Notes: a model not told the origin generated them from the sequence alone. DNA of 64,000 bases from Nocardioides rotundus (GCF_019931675.1 NZ_CP082922.1:2433001-2497000), one strand, 5' to 3'; positions 1 to 8,937 are shown, numbered from the stretch's first letter. A program made the numbers and translations.

Positions 1-4
1 CGGC

Positions 5-571
5 TCAGGCGTTCCACTGCCGGACGACGGGGGTGTCGCGCTTGCTGGAGAGCACCGAGACGGTGGCGGTGTCCAGGGGGAAATGGCCGGTGTTCGCCGC
101 ACCGAGCCCCAGCCAGCAGGCGGTGAAGGCGCCCAGCGAGTGGCCGTGGGCGAACATCAGCACGTCGCCCTCCACCTCGCGCACCCGCGCGGCCAGGGAG
201 GCCATCCGGGCGTCCATCTGCTCCACGGACTCGCCGCCGGCGGGAGCCGGATGGGTCCACAGCTCCCACCCGGGCACCTGCTCGCGGATCTGCTCGGTGG
301 TGAGGCCCTCGAAGGCGCCGTACTCCCACTCCCGCAGCCGGTCGTCGACGACGGCGTCGTCCCGGCCGGCGAGCCGGGCGGTCTCCGCCGCCCGACGCAA
401 CGGGCTGGTCAGGACCAGACCGAAGTCGCGGCCGGCCAGGCGGTCGCGCAGGCTCTCGGCGACCTTGCGGCCGCGCTCGGTCAGCTCCAAATCGGTGCTG
501 CTGGTGTGCCGCCCGTCCCGGCTCCACTCGGTCTCACCGTGCCGGACCAGCCAGACCTGCTGCGTCTCCAT
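5..571 (-). CDS. Histidine phosphatase family protein
   Basis: A 188-residue phosphoglycerate mutase-like (histidine phosphatase) protein that should remove phosphate from a small metabolite through a phosphohistidine intermediate. The catalytic RHGETEW motif is at residues 10-16, followed by LTSPLRRAAETA, the EWEYGAFEGLT segment and the second histidine in FAHGHSLG. Length fits a single-domain cytosolic enzyme with no signal peptide. The substrate cannot be read from sequence because this family covers mutases, cobalamin and sugar phosphatases. It is the leftmost gene and its stop lies four bases inside the window, so it is complete. The next gene on the same strand starts 247 bases upstream of its start, so co-transcription is possible but not shown. 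Confidence 0.9.
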   Translation of the reverse strand: METQQVWLVRHGETEWSRDGRHTSSTDLELTERGRKVAESLRDRLAGRDFGLVLTSPLRRAAETARLAGRDDAVVDDRLREWEYGAFEGLTTEQIREQVPGWELWTHPAPAGGESVEQMDARMASLAARVREVEGDVLMFAHGHSLGAFTACWLGLGAANTGHFPLDTATVSVLSSKRDTPVVRQWNA

Positions 572-605
572 CCGGGTAGTGTCGCAGGTCGCGTCGAGCG
601 GGCCG

Positions 606-818
606 TCAGGAGCCGCCGCCGCCCGCCTTGCGACGGTGCATCTGGGTCCCGGCGTTGCGGCCGACCACCTCCGAGCCGTGCGCCTTCTCCTGCAGCGGCC
701 CGTCCTCGTGGACCCCCTGCTCCTGGTCGTTCTTCTTCGCCAGGGCGTCGCGCATCTTGGCCTTGATGTCCTCCGGAGCGCCGGATCCCTGGGCGTCGTC
801 GTGGCCGTCGGTCGTCAT
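606..818 (-). CDS. DUF5302 family small protein
   Basis: A 70-residue hydrophilic protein, MTTDGHDDAQGSG..., with the APEDIKAKMRDALAKK segment typical of the actinobacterial DUF5302 family, whose function is unknown. The ATG at 818 is chosen because GGGAGG lies about six bases upstream. A longer reading to 860 has no such site. The middle is charged and predicted helical, and the C-terminus is Gly-rich and probably disordered. No membrane segment or signal peptide is seen. Confidence 0.75.
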   Translation of the reverse strand: MTTDGHDDAQGSGAPEDIKAKMRDALAKKNDQEQGVHEDGPLQEKAHGSEVVGRNAGTQMHRRKAGGGGS

Positions 819-905
819 GCGGTGCCTCCCGGGGTCGCTACGGTCATCGAACCCCCACACTGTGCCACGGGCGGCCCGCCCCGTCGACGGCGTTTCCGCC
901 GCGGG

Positions 906-1439
906 CTACTCGGCGTCGCGGCCGGGCCAGTTCTTGTCGGGCTGCGGCACGGGGCGGCCCGGCTGCTCACCGCCGCGCTCGTCGAGGTAGCTCTGCTTGG
1001 GCACCATCACCTTGCGCCGGAAGATGCAGACCACCTTGCCGTCCTGGTTGTAGCCGATCGTCTCGACGTGGACCACGCCGCGGTCGTCCTTGGACTTCGA
1101 CTCCCACTTGTCCAGCACGGTCGTCTCGCCGTAGAGCGTGTCGCCGTGGAAGGTCGGCGCCACGTGGCGCAACGACTCGATCTCCAGGTTGGCGATCGCC
1201 TTGCCGGAGATGTCCGGGACGCTCATCCCGAGCAGGATCGAGTAGACGTAGTTCCCCACCACCACGTTCCGGCCGAACTGGGTGGTCTCCTCGGCGTAGT
1301 GCTCGTCGAGGTGGAGCGGGTGGTGGTTCATCGTGAGCAGGCAGAACATGTGGTCGTCGAACTCGGTGACCGTCTTGCCGGGCCAGTGCCGGTAGGTCGC
1401 CCCGACCTCGAACTCCTCATAGCTGCGTCCGAACTGCAC
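906..1439 (-). CDS. MaoC family dehydratase
   Basis: A 177-residue single hot-dog-fold protein of the MaoC / (R)-specific enoyl-CoA hydratase family, expected to hydrate or dehydrate an acyl-CoA. The NHHPLHLDEHYAEET stretch carries the Asp/His hydratase motif, followed by GRNVVVGNYV. The GTG start at 1439 has AGGAGG about six bases upstream. It lies 46 bases downstream of the acyl-CoA dehydrogenase on the same strand, so the pair probably forms one operon acting on successive steps of acyl-CoA degradation. Actinobacterial operons of this type often serve branched-chain acid or citramalyl-CoA-type catabolism, but the substrate here is not determinable. The C-terminal 30 residues are polar and probably unstructured. 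Confidence 0.88.
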   Translation of the reverse strand: MQFGRSYEEFEVGATYRHWPGKTVTEFDDHMFCLLTMNHHPLHLDEHYAEETTQFGRNVVVGNYVYSILLGMSVPDISGKAIANLEIESLRHVAPTFHGDTLYGETTVLDKWESKSKDDRGVVHVETIGYNQDGKVVCIFRRKVMVPKQSYLDERGGEQPGRPVPQPDKNWPGRDAE

Positions 1440-1485
1440 GTGGTTCCTCCTGGTTCGCGGGTGATGGTCGGGCCGGGCGCGGCCG

Positions 1486-2682
1486 TCAGGACTTGAGCTT
1501 GTACTCCTCGAGCAGCCGGCGCCCGATGATCATCCGCTGGATGTCGGCCGTGCCCTCGCCGATCAGGAGCATCGGTGCTTCGCGGTAGAGCCGCTCGATC
1601 TCGTACTCCTTGGAGAAGCCGTAGCCGCCGTGGATCCGGAAGGAGTCCTCCACGACCTCCGCGCAGTACTCCGAGGCGAGGTACTTGGCCATCCCGGCCT
1701 CGAGGTCGTTGCGCTGGCCCTTGTCCTTGATCCGGGCGGCCTTGACCATCATCGCGTGCGCCGCCTCGACCTTGGTGGCCATCTCGGCCAGCCGGAACAG
1801 CACCGCCTGGTGGTCGGCGATCTTCTTGCCGAAGGTCTCTCGCTGCTGGGAGTAGGAGATGCCCAGCTCGAAGGCCCGGGCGGCGACGCCACAGCCGCGG
1901 GCGGCCACGTTGACGCGACCCACCTCGACGCCGTCCATCATCTGGTAGAAGCCCTTGCCGGGCTCGCCGCCGAGGATCTGGTCGGCGGAGATCCGGTGGC
2001 CCTCGAAGACCATCTCGGTGGTGTCGACGCCCTTGTAGCCCATCTTGTCGATCTTGCCGGGCACCGTGACGCCCTGAGCGGTCTCCCCGAAGCCCTCCTC
2101 CTTCTCCACCAGGAACGTGGTCATGTTCCGGTAGACGCTGTCGGCTCCCTCGTCGGTCCGGACCAGCACGGCGACCAGGTTGGAGGAGCCCCCGTTGGTC
2201 AGCCACATCTTCTGGCCGGTGATCTCATAGCCGTCGTCGGTCTTGGTCGCCTTGGTCTTGATCGCCGACACGTCGGACCCGGTGCCGGGCTCGGACATGG
2301 AGAAGGCACCTCGCACCTCGCCGGTGGCCATCCGGGGCAGGTACTTCTGCTTCTGCTCCTCGGTGCCGTGCTGCAGCAGCATGTAGGCGACGATGAAGTG
2401 GGTGTTGATGATGCCCGAGACGCTCATCCAGCCGCGGGCGATCTCCTCCACGCACAGGGCGTAGGTGAGCAGGGACTCGCCGAGGCCGTCGTACTCCTCG
2501 GGGATCATCAGGCCGAAGATCCCGAGCTCCTTGAGCCCCTCGACGATCTCGGTGGGGTACTCGTCCTTGTGCTCCAGCTCGGTCGCCACCGGCAGGATCT
2601 TCTCGTCGACGAACGTCCGGACCGCCTTGAGGATCTCGGTCTGGTCCTCGGTGAGTCCTTCGGTCTGCAAGAGGCGGGCCAT
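1486..2682 (-). CDS. Acyl-CoA dehydrogenase
   Basis: A 398-residue FAD-dependent acyl-CoA dehydrogenase, the usual length for the family. The N-terminal helical domain is followed by the FSMSEPGTGSDVSAI flavin/substrate motif in the beta domain. The C-terminal helical domain has FRIHGGYGFSKEYEIERLYR, where the catalytic-base glutamate is expected. It oxidises an acyl-CoA to the trans-2-enoyl-CoA and passes electrons to ETF. It starts with ATG at 2682 and is followed by the MaoC dehydratase, consistent with dehydrogenation then hydration. Chain-length preference is not visible. Confidence 0.93.
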   Translation of the reverse strand: MARLLQTEGLTEDQTEILKAVRTFVDEKILPVATELEHKDEYPTEIVEGLKELGIFGLMIPEEYDGLGESLLTYALCVEEIARGWMSVSGIINTHFIVAYMLLQHGTEEQKQKYLPRMATGEVRGAFSMSEPGTGSDVSAIKTKATKTDDGYEITGQKMWLTNGGSSNLVAVLVRTDEGADSVYRNMTTFLVEKEEGFGETAQGVTVPGKIDKMGYKGVDTTEMVFEGHRISADQILGGEPGKGFYQMMDGVEVGRVNVAARGCGVAARAFELGISYSQQRETFGKKIADHQAVLFRLAEMATKVEAAHAMMVKAARIKDKGQRNDLEAGMAKYLASEYCAEVVEDSFRIHGGYGFSKEYEIERLYREAPMLLIGEGTADIQRMIIGRRLLEEYKLKS

Positions 2683-2821
2683 CGTGGTCCTTTCGCGCGG
2701 GTGTCGCCCTGGAGCGTCCGGGAGCCGCCAGGGATGATTCGGCCCAGTATGTCGTCACCACGGGGTCAGGGAACCCCCGTGTGAGAAACGCGACGACCGC
2801 GCTCCACTAGCCTTGCCAGGC

Positions 2822-3838
2822 GTGCGCCGACCGTCCCCTCCCCCTCGCCGCCGGCGAGCGCTCGCCGCCCTGCTCCTCGCCGTCGCGCTGGTGGCCGCCT
2901 CGGGCTGCCAGTCGCCTCGCGCCGACGACCCGGCCGAGCCCGACTCCTCCCGGGCCGACGGCCCGGACACCCCCTCCTCCTCGAGCCCCTCCGGCCGCCC
3001 GACCGGACCGGCGACGCAGCCCGGCGAGGACCGCACGCCGCAGATCCCGTCGGTCCCGGACGCGGCACCCGTGGGCCAGGGCACGGACTTCGTGGTCGCC
3101 TCCTTCAACGTGCTGGGTCACCGGCACACCGTGCCGTCCGGCAACCGGCCGCGGTTCGCCGACAGCCGGGTCAGGATGGTCGGCGCCGTGGACCTGCTGC
3201 GCCGTACCGACGTCTCCGTCGCGGGGCTGCAGGAGTTCCACCGCGTCCAGCTGTGGGCCTTCCAGGACATCGCTCCGGAGTACGCCGTGTGGCCGGGGCT
3301 GGAGCTGGGCGGCGGGATCGTCCAGAACAGCATCGTGTGGCGCCGTTCGGAATGGCGGAAGGTGGCCGGGGACGTCGTCGACATCCCCTACTTCGGGGGC
3401 ACGCCCCACCCGATGCCGTTCGTCCTGCTCGAGCACCGCCGTACGGGTCGACAGGTCTGGTTCGCCAACTTCCACAACCCCGCGAACGTCCGGGGCCCGG
3501 CGGAGCAGTGGCGTCGCGAGGCACGCCGTACCCAAGCCGCACTGACCAACCGGCTGTTGGAGACGGGACGCGAGGTGATCGTGACCGGTGACATGAACGA
3601 GAAGTGGACCTATGCCTGCCGCGTCGGACGACGGGCGCCGCTGCGCTCCGCGGACGGCAGTGGGTGGCGCGACGGCGGCTGCACACCTCCCGCGGCCGGT
3701 TGGATCGATTGGATCCTCGGGACGCCGGGCATCCGGTTCGACGCTCATGTGGTGGACCAGACTCCGGTGGGCAGCACCAGCGACCACCCGCTCATCCGGG
3801 CTCGGGTCAGCATCGCGGGGGATGGCGGAGACGGGTAA
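2822..3838 (+). CDS. Endonuclease/exonuclease/phosphatase family lipoprotein
   Basis: A 338-residue predicted lipoprotein. It has a basic N-terminus, a hydrophobic segment and a lipobox-like ending AASGCQ around residue 30, then a Pro/Ser/Asp-rich linker and an EEP (DNase I-like) domain from about residue 85. Catalytic-fold motifs are SFNVLGHRHT, the glutamate in GLQEF, FHNPAN, VTGDMNEK, the GWIDWIL segment and the terminal SDHPLI. The fold predicts metal-dependent phosphodiester or phosphomonoester cleavage outside the membrane. GTG at 2822 is preferred because it gives a compact signal peptide; a TTG lies three codons upstream. The next gene is a clear paralogue, so the two probably arose by tandem duplication. 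Substrate is unknown: exported nuclease and lipid/inositol phosphatase are both possible. Confidence 0.85.
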   Translation: MRRPSPPPRRRRALAALLLAVALVAASGCQSPRADDPAEPDSSRADGPDTPSSSSPSGRPTGPATQPGEDRTPQIPSVPDAAPVGQGTDFVVASFNVLGHRHTVPSGNRPRFADSRVRMVGAVDLLRRTDVSVAGLQEFHRVQLWAFQDIAPEYAVWPGLELGGGIVQNSIVWRRSEWRKVAGDVVDIPYFGGTPHPMPFVLLEHRRTGRQVWFANFHNPANVRGPAEQWRREARRTQAALTNRLLETGREVIVTGDMNEKWTYACRVGRRAPLRSADGSGWRDGGCTPPAAGWIDWILGTPGIRFDAHVVDQTPVGSTSDHPLIRARVSIAGDGGDG

Positions 3839-3999
3839 CTACCCCCTACCCCCTACTGAGGTTGGCTGGCAAAATGACGAAAGTCTTGCGAGATTCTTTC
3901 GACACGCACCACAATGTCCTCAGGTTTCACATCCGTATCGGCTATAAGCCCCCGGCTTGACGCCGTACCCCCCAACCCCCGAATGAGGCCACCCCCGTC

Positions 4000-5898
4000 A
4001 TGGCACCCTTCTCCCTTGCCAGCCCTGCCCGCCCGTCACGCCGGCGCTCCCTCCGCGCCGTCGTCGCCCGCGCCACCGTCTCAGCGGTGGCCTTCGGCGC
4101 GCTCCTCTCGGTCACCGGCGGTGACCCGGTCGTGGAGCCGCGCACCACTCCCGTCGCCGACACCGGCAGCACGTTCCGGGTCGGCACCTACAACGTGCTC
4201 GGCAACAGCCACACCACCGCGACCGGCAACAAGCCCGGCTGGGCCTCGGGCGCGACCCGGACCGGCTGGGCGCTGAAGCTCATCGGCGACGCCCGGCTCT
4301 CGGTCGTCGGCCTGCAGGAGTTCGAGCCCGAGCAGTACGACCGCTTCCGCGAGGTGGGCGCCGACACCTACGCGATCTACCCCGGTCTGGGCCACCCCGA
4401 GCGGCCGATCCGCGGCCTGGCCAACTCGATCATCTGGCGTCGCGACACCTGGAAGATGATCGAGGGCAAGACGATGAACGTGCCCTACTTCAAGGGCGCC
4501 CTGTGGCCGATGCCGTATGTCCTGCTGGAGAACCGCAAGACCGGCGAGCGGGCCTGGTTCTACAACTCCCACAACCCCGCCGACGCCCGGGGCCCCGCCG
4601 AGCAGTACCGCCAGCAGGGCTTCACCATGGAGGCCGACCTCACCAAGCGGCTGCAGAAGGCGACCCCGGGCATCCAGGTGTTCCTCCTGGGCGACAAGAA
4701 CGCCAAGGAGAACTACATCTGCCCGGTCTCCCGGCAAGTGCCGGGCGTCCGCTCCGCCAACAACGCGCGGGTCGAGGACGGGGTCTGCAAGACCCCCGAG
4801 CGGCTGTGGATCGACTGGATCTCCGGCACCTCCGGGATGACCTTCTCCAACTTCACGCCGGTCCGGACCGAGCTGGCTCAGAAGACCTCCGACCACCCGC
4901 TCTTCTGGGCCGACGCGACCCTGAAGTCGGCCTCGGCCCCGGTGGCCCCGGCCGCCCCCGCGGCCAACGCGGTCGTGATCGCGGTCGAGGGCCTGCGCTC
5001 GCAGTCCCTGCGCAGCGCCGGTACGGCGACGCCGACGATCCGCCGGATGTTCGCCCGAGGCGCCGGCACCTGGGACGGCCGGACGACCTACGAGCGGACC
5101 ACCAACCTGCCCAACGTCGTCAGCATGCTGACCGGGCGGGCCGTGTCCACCGGCTCCGGCGGCCACGGCGTCACCCGTCCGGGCGTCGCCAGCACCGTGC
5201 ACAAGGCGGCGGGCCGCTACGTCTCCAGCGTCTTCGACATCGTGCACAACAACGGGCTCGCCACCGCGCTGTTCACCAGCCGGAGCGAGCTGCGGATGGT
5301 CGACACCAGCTGGAACGGCACCAACGGCGGGGCCGACCCCTACGGCGCCGACGACGGCCGGGACAAGATCGACGTCTTCCGGCTCGGGGCCGGCGACACC
5401 GCCGTGACCGACGCGGCCGTGAGTCGTCTGGCCACCGGCAGGCGGGGCCTGACCGTGGTCCACCTCTCCGGCCCCGACCGGGTCGGGCAGCGCTACGGCT
5501 TCAGCAGCGAGCGCTACCAGGCCGCCCTGCGGACCCTGGACGGCCGGGTCTCGCGGATCCTGGGCGCGATCGGCCGCAACAGCGCGACCGCCGGGAAGAC
5601 CCGGGTCATCCTCACCGGCACCCACGGCGGCAGCGGCCGCACCCACAGCGACCCGTCGGTCCAGGGGAACTTCAAGGTCCCGTTCGTGGTCACCGGCCCG
5701 GAGGTCCCGGCCGGGGTCAGCCTCTACAGCCTCAACGCCGACCTCGCCTCGCCCGGCGACGAGCGGGTCGCCTACAGCGCGACCAAGCAGCCCTTCCGCA
5801 ACGCCTACGCCTCCCAGCTGGTCACCGAGGCCCTCGGCCTGCCCGACGTCCCCGGTACCACGCTGACCCGCGGACGCACGGTCACGGCACTGCGCTGA
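4000..5898 (+). CDS. Exported EEP domain fused to a degenerate alkaline-phosphatase/phosphodiesterase-like domain
   Basis: A 632-residue predicted secreted protein. After a Tat/Sec-like basic and hydrophobic leader (about 1-45) comes an EEP domain at about 58-305 with TYNVLGNSH, catalytic E107, D232 and N234 in LLGDKNAKEN, and H299 in SDHPLF. An Ala/Pro linker then leads to a second domain (about 322-632) resembling nucleotide pyrophosphatase/phosphodiesterases of the alkaline phosphatase superfamily. That domain looks catalytically impaired. The opening metal Asp is E330, the Thr nucleophile is N369 (TNLPNVVSMLTG), the PDxxGH His is Q497, and the DHG Asp is T541; D493, H542 and H549 are kept. 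The EEP half keeps its catalytic residues. The lipoprotein paralogue lies 161 bases upstream on the same strand. Confidence 0.85.
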   Translation: MAPFSLASPARPSRRRSLRAVVARATVSAVAFGALLSVTGGDPVVEPRTTPVADTGSTFRVGTYNVLGNSHTTATGNKPGWASGATRTGWALKLIGDARLSVVGLQEFEPEQYDRFREVGADTYAIYPGLGHPERPIRGLANSIIWRRDTWKMIEGKTMNVPYFKGALWPMPYVLLENRKTGERAWFYNSHNPADARGPAEQYRQQGFTMEADLTKRLQKATPGIQVFLLGDKNAKENYICPVSRQVPGVRSANNARVEDGVCKTPERLWIDWISGTSGMTFSNFTPVRTELAQKTSDHPLFWADATLKSASAPVAPAAPAANAVVIAVEGLRSQSLRSAGTATPTIRRMFARGAGTWDGRTTYERTTNLPNVVSMLTGRAVSTGSGGHGVTRPGVASTVHKAAGRYVSSVFDIVHNNGLATALFTSRSELRMVDTSWNGTNGGADPYGADDGRDKIDVFRLGAGDTAVTDAAVSRLATGRRGLTVVHLSGPDRVGQRYGFSSERYQAALRTLDGRVSRILGAIGRNSATAGKTRVILTGTHGGSGRTHSDPSVQGNFKVPFVVTGPEVPAGVSLYSLNADLASPGDERVAYSATKQPFRNAYASQLVTEALGLPDVPGTTLTRGRTVTALR

Positions 5899-5929
5899 CC
5901 CACCCGGCCCCGGCGGTACGGTTGCCCGC

Positions 5930-7201
5930 GTGAGCAGCAGCCCTAACCGCGTCTACGCCGCCCGCCTGGTCGGCCTGCCGGTCTTCGACCCGCAGGGCGA
6001 CCAGGTGGCGAAGGTGCGCGACCTGGTCGTGCTGATCCGCTCCGAGGCCAGCCAGCCGCGCGTGCTCGGGCTGGTCGCCGAGGTCTTCGGCCGGCGCAAG
6101 ATCTTCGTGCCGATGACCCGGGTCACCAACATCGACGCCGGCCAGGTGCACACCACCGGGCTGCTCAACATGCGCCGGTTCGAGCAGCGGGCGACCGAGA
6201 CCCTGGTGATCGGGCAGGTGCTCGACCGCGAGGTCCGGCTCAAGGAGACCGGCGTCACCGGCACCATCTACGACGTCGGGATGGAGCAGGCCCGCAACCG
6301 CGAGTGGGTGCTGAGCCGGGTCGCCGTGCAGGAGCCCGGGCGGGGCTTCCGGCGCCGCGGCCAGACCCACGTCGCGGAGTGGGACCAGGTCGAGGGGCTC
6401 GCGCGCGCCGAGGAGACCCAGCCGGCGACCCAGCTGGTGGCCCAGCTCAACGAGATGCGCCCCGCCGACGCCGCGGGGATGCTGCGCGACCTCCCGCGCG
6501 AGCGCCGGCTGGCGGTCGTCACGTCCATGGGCGACGAGCGGCTGGCCGACGTACTCGAGGAGCTGCCCGACGAGTACCAGGTCGAGCTGCTCGGGGTCCT
6601 CGACCCCGAGCGCGCCGCCGACATCTTGGAGGAGATGTCCGCCGACGACGCGGCGGACCTGATCGCCGAGCTGCCCGCCGACACCGCGACGAACCTGCTG
6701 GCGCTCATGCAGCCCGAGGACGCCGAGGACGTGCGGCGCCTGATGGAGTACGACGAGACCACCGCGGGCGGCATGATGACGCCCGAACCGGTGATCCTGC
6801 CGCCCGACGCGACCGTCGCCGAGGCGCTGGCCCACGTGCGGCGCCAGGAGATCCCCACCTCGCTGGCCGCCCAGGTCTACGTCTGCCGGCCGCCCATGGA
6901 GACGCCCACCGGGCGGCTGCTCGGCCTGGTGCACATCCAGCGGCTGCTCCGCGAGCCGCCCTCGGAGCTCGTCGCCGGCCTGCTGGACAAGGAGACGACC
7001 TACCTGCGCGACGACGCGACCATCCAGGAGGTGGCCGCCCACGTCGCCTACTACAACCTCACCGCCGCGCCGGTCGTCGACGACGAGGGCCGGCTGCTGG
7101 GCGTGGTGACCGTCGACGACCTGCTGGACCACATGCTCCCGGAGAACTGGCGCGACGAGCGGCGCAGCACGCTCGGTCCGAAGGGGCCGGTGCGGCGATG
7201 A
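5930..7201 (+). CDS. PRC-barrel / MgtE N-terminal / CBS domain protein without transporter domain
   Basis: A 423-residue soluble protein. An N-terminal PRC-barrel-like region (about 8-150) has LVGLPVFDPQGDQVAKVRDLV. An MgtE N-domain superhelix (about 155-270) shows the repeated hydrophobic/acidic pattern DVLEELPDEYQVELL and LEEMSADDAADLIAELP. A CBS pair (about 275-410) begins YDETTAGGMMTPEPVILPP and ends near VDDLLDHMLP. In MgtE the N and CBS domains sense Mg2+ and gate the channel, but the channel-forming membrane domain is absent here. The GTG start at 5930 follows the previous gene by 31 bases. Its stop overlaps the ATG of the DUF1003 membrane protein, so the two are co-translated and may work together. 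Confidence 0.88.
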   Translation: MSSSPNRVYAARLVGLPVFDPQGDQVAKVRDLVVLIRSEASQPRVLGLVAEVFGRRKIFVPMTRVTNIDAGQVHTTGLLNMRRFEQRATETLVIGQVLDREVRLKETGVTGTIYDVGMEQARNREWVLSRVAVQEPGRGFRRRGQTHVAEWDQVEGLARAEETQPATQLVAQLNEMRPADAAGMLRDLPRERRLAVVTSMGDERLADVLEELPDEYQVELLGVLDPERAADILEEMSADDAADLIAELPADTATNLLALMQPEDAEDVRRLMEYDETTAGGMMTPEPVILPPDATVAEALAHVRRQEIPTSLAAQVYVCRPPMETPTGRLLGLVHIQRLLREPPSELVAGLLDKETTYLRDDATIQEVAAHVAYYNLTAAPVVDDEGRLLGVVTVDDLLDHMLPENWRDERRSTLGPKGPVRR

Positions 7202-7728
7202 GCGACTCGACCGGCGCCCGCCGTGCGCGCCTGGACCAGCCGTTGGAGGCACAGCGTCGGCTGATCCCGCGGCCGACCTACGACGAGGAGACCTTCGGGA
7301 TCTTCGCGGAGAAGTTCGCCCGGTTCATGGGCACCGCGACCTTCCTCGTCTACATGACGCTGTTCGTCACCCTCTGGGTGCTGTGGAACGTCGTGGCCCC
7401 CGAGCAGCTGCGCTTCGACCCGTTCCCGTTCATCTTCCTCACCCTGATGCTCTCGCTGCAGGCCTCCTACGCCGCGCCGCTGATCCTGCTGGCGCAGAAC
7501 CGGCAGGAGATGCGGGACAAGGTGGTCGCCGAGCAGGACCGTCAGGCCAACGCCCGGGCCCACGCCGACATGGAGTTCCTCACCCGCGAGGTGGCCTCGC
7601 TGCGGATGTCGGTGGGCGAGGTGGCGACCCGGGACTACCTGCGCTCGGAGCTGCGCAACCTGCTCTCCGAGCTCGACGCCCGCCAGCAGCCCCCCGAGCC
7701 GGATCCCGACGAGGAATCTCACACCTGA
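7198..7728 (+). CDS. DUF1003 domain membrane protein
   Basis: A 176-residue DUF1003 protein with two membrane segments, roughly residues 45-70 (FLVYMTLFVTLWVLWNVV) and 80-100 (FIFLTLMLSLQASYAAPLIL), joined by a short FDPFPF loop. A cytosolic helical, charged tail follows, with NRQEMRDKVVAEQDRQA. The family is of unknown function. Its ATG overlaps the stop of the MgtE-N/CBS protein by four bases. That makes it the natural membrane partner for that soluble sensor-like protein, though this is inference. The C-terminal 15 residues are acidic and probably disordered. Confidence 0.88.
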   Translation: MSDSTGARRARLDQPLEAQRRLIPRPTYDEETFGIFAEKFARFMGTATFLVYMTLFVTLWVLWNVVAPEQLRFDPFPFIFLTLMLSLQASYAAPLILLAQNRQEMRDKVVAEQDRQANARAHADMEFLTREVASLRMSVGEVATRDYLRSELRNLLSELDARQQPPEPDPDEESHT

Positions 7729-7773
7729 CAGGGGTTCGGCCCACGCCCGGGGACGAACTACGCTGGCCCCATC

Positions 7774-8934
7774 ATGAGCACCCCCACCACCGAGCAGGTC
7801 ACCGCCGCCCTGGCGACGGTGAACGACCCCGAGATCAAGCGGCCGATCACCGACCTCGGCATGGTCGACCAGGTCCAGATCGGCGAGGACGGCGCGGTCG
7901 ACGTGACCGTCCTCCTCACCGTGGCGGGCTGTCCGCTCAAGGACACGATCAACCGCGACGTCAACGCCGCCGTACGCCGGGTCCCGGGCGTCACCGACGT
8001 CAACCTCACTCTCGGCGTGATGAGCTCCGAGCAGCGCTCGCAGCTGCAGGAGACGCTACGCGGCGGGCAGGCCCAGCGGGAGATCCCCTTCGCCCAGCCC
8101 GGCTCGCTGACCCGCGTGCTGGCCATCGCCTCCGGCAAGGGCGGCGTGGGCAAGTCCTCGGTGACGGTCAACCTCGCCCTCGCCATGGCCCAGCAGGGCC
8201 TCAAGGTGGGCGTGGTCGACGCCGACATCTACGGCCACTCGGTCCCCGCCATGCTCGGCGTGGCCGACCAGCGTCCCACCCAGGTCGACGACCTGATCAT
8301 GCCCGTGCCGACGCCCTCGGGCGTCTCGGTGATCTCCATCGGCATGCTCAAGCCGCGCCGCGACCAGGTCGTCGCCTGGCGCGGGCCGATGCTGGACCGG
8401 GCCCTGGTGCAGATGCTGGCCGACGTCTACTGGGGCGACCTGGACGCCCTGCTGCTGGACCTGCCCCCGGGCACCGGTGACATCGCGATCTCGCTCGGCC
8501 AGCACCTGCCCAACGCCGAGGTGGTCGTGGTGACGACCCCGCAGGAGGCGGCCGCCGAGGTCGCCGAGCGGGCCGGCACGATGGCCTCGATGATGCACCA
8601 GCGGGTGATCGGCGTGGTGGAGAACATGAGCTACCTCCCCTGCCCGCACTGCCCGCCGGAGGAGAACCACCACCTGGAGGTCTTCGGGTCCGGCGGTGGC
8701 GACCGCGTCGCGACCACGCTGTCCCAGCGCTTCGGGTACGACGTCCCGGTGCTCGGTCGGATCCCACTGGACCTCGCCCTGCGCGAGGGCGGCGACGTCG
8801 GCAAGGCGATCGTGGAGGCGGACCCCTCCTCCCCCGCCGCTCAGGAGCTCGGCTCGGTGGCGCGCGGCCTGGTCGGGAAGGGCCGCGGGCTGGCCGGGAT
8901 GCAGTTGGGACTGACCCCTACCAGTAAGTTCTGA
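7774..8934 (+). CDS. mrp: Mrp/NBP35-family P-loop ATPase (Fe-S carrier)
   Basis: A 386-residue ApbC/Mrp protein that binds and transfers iron-sulfur clusters using ATP. An N-terminal MIP18/DUF59 domain (about 1-95, LATVNDPEIKRPITDLGM) precedes the deviant Walker A SGKGGVGKSSVTVNLA, DADIYGHSVP, and the LLDLPPGTGD Walker B segment. The CxxC cluster-binding pair is visible in YLPCPHC. It is cytosolic, and the DUF59 fusion is the usual architecture in actinobacteria. ATG start at 7774. The tatB gene begins three bases after its stop, suggesting one transcript. Confidence 0.93.
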   Translation: MSTPTTEQVTAALATVNDPEIKRPITDLGMVDQVQIGEDGAVDVTVLLTVAGCPLKDTINRDVNAAVRRVPGVTDVNLTLGVMSSEQRSQLQETLRGGQAQREIPFAQPGSLTRVLAIASGKGGVGKSSVTVNLALAMAQQGLKVGVVDADIYGHSVPAMLGVADQRPTQVDDLIMPVPTPSGVSVISIGMLKPRRDQVVAWRGPMLDRALVQMLADVYWGDLDALLLDLPPGTGDIAISLGQHLPNAEVVVVTTPQEAAAEVAERAGTMASMMHQRVIGVVENMSYLPCPHCPPEENHHLEVFGSGGGDRVATTLSQRFGYDVPVLGRIPLDLALREGGDVGKAIVEADPSSPAAQELGSVARGLVGKGRGLAGMQLGLTPTSKF

Positions 8935-8937
8935 CCC

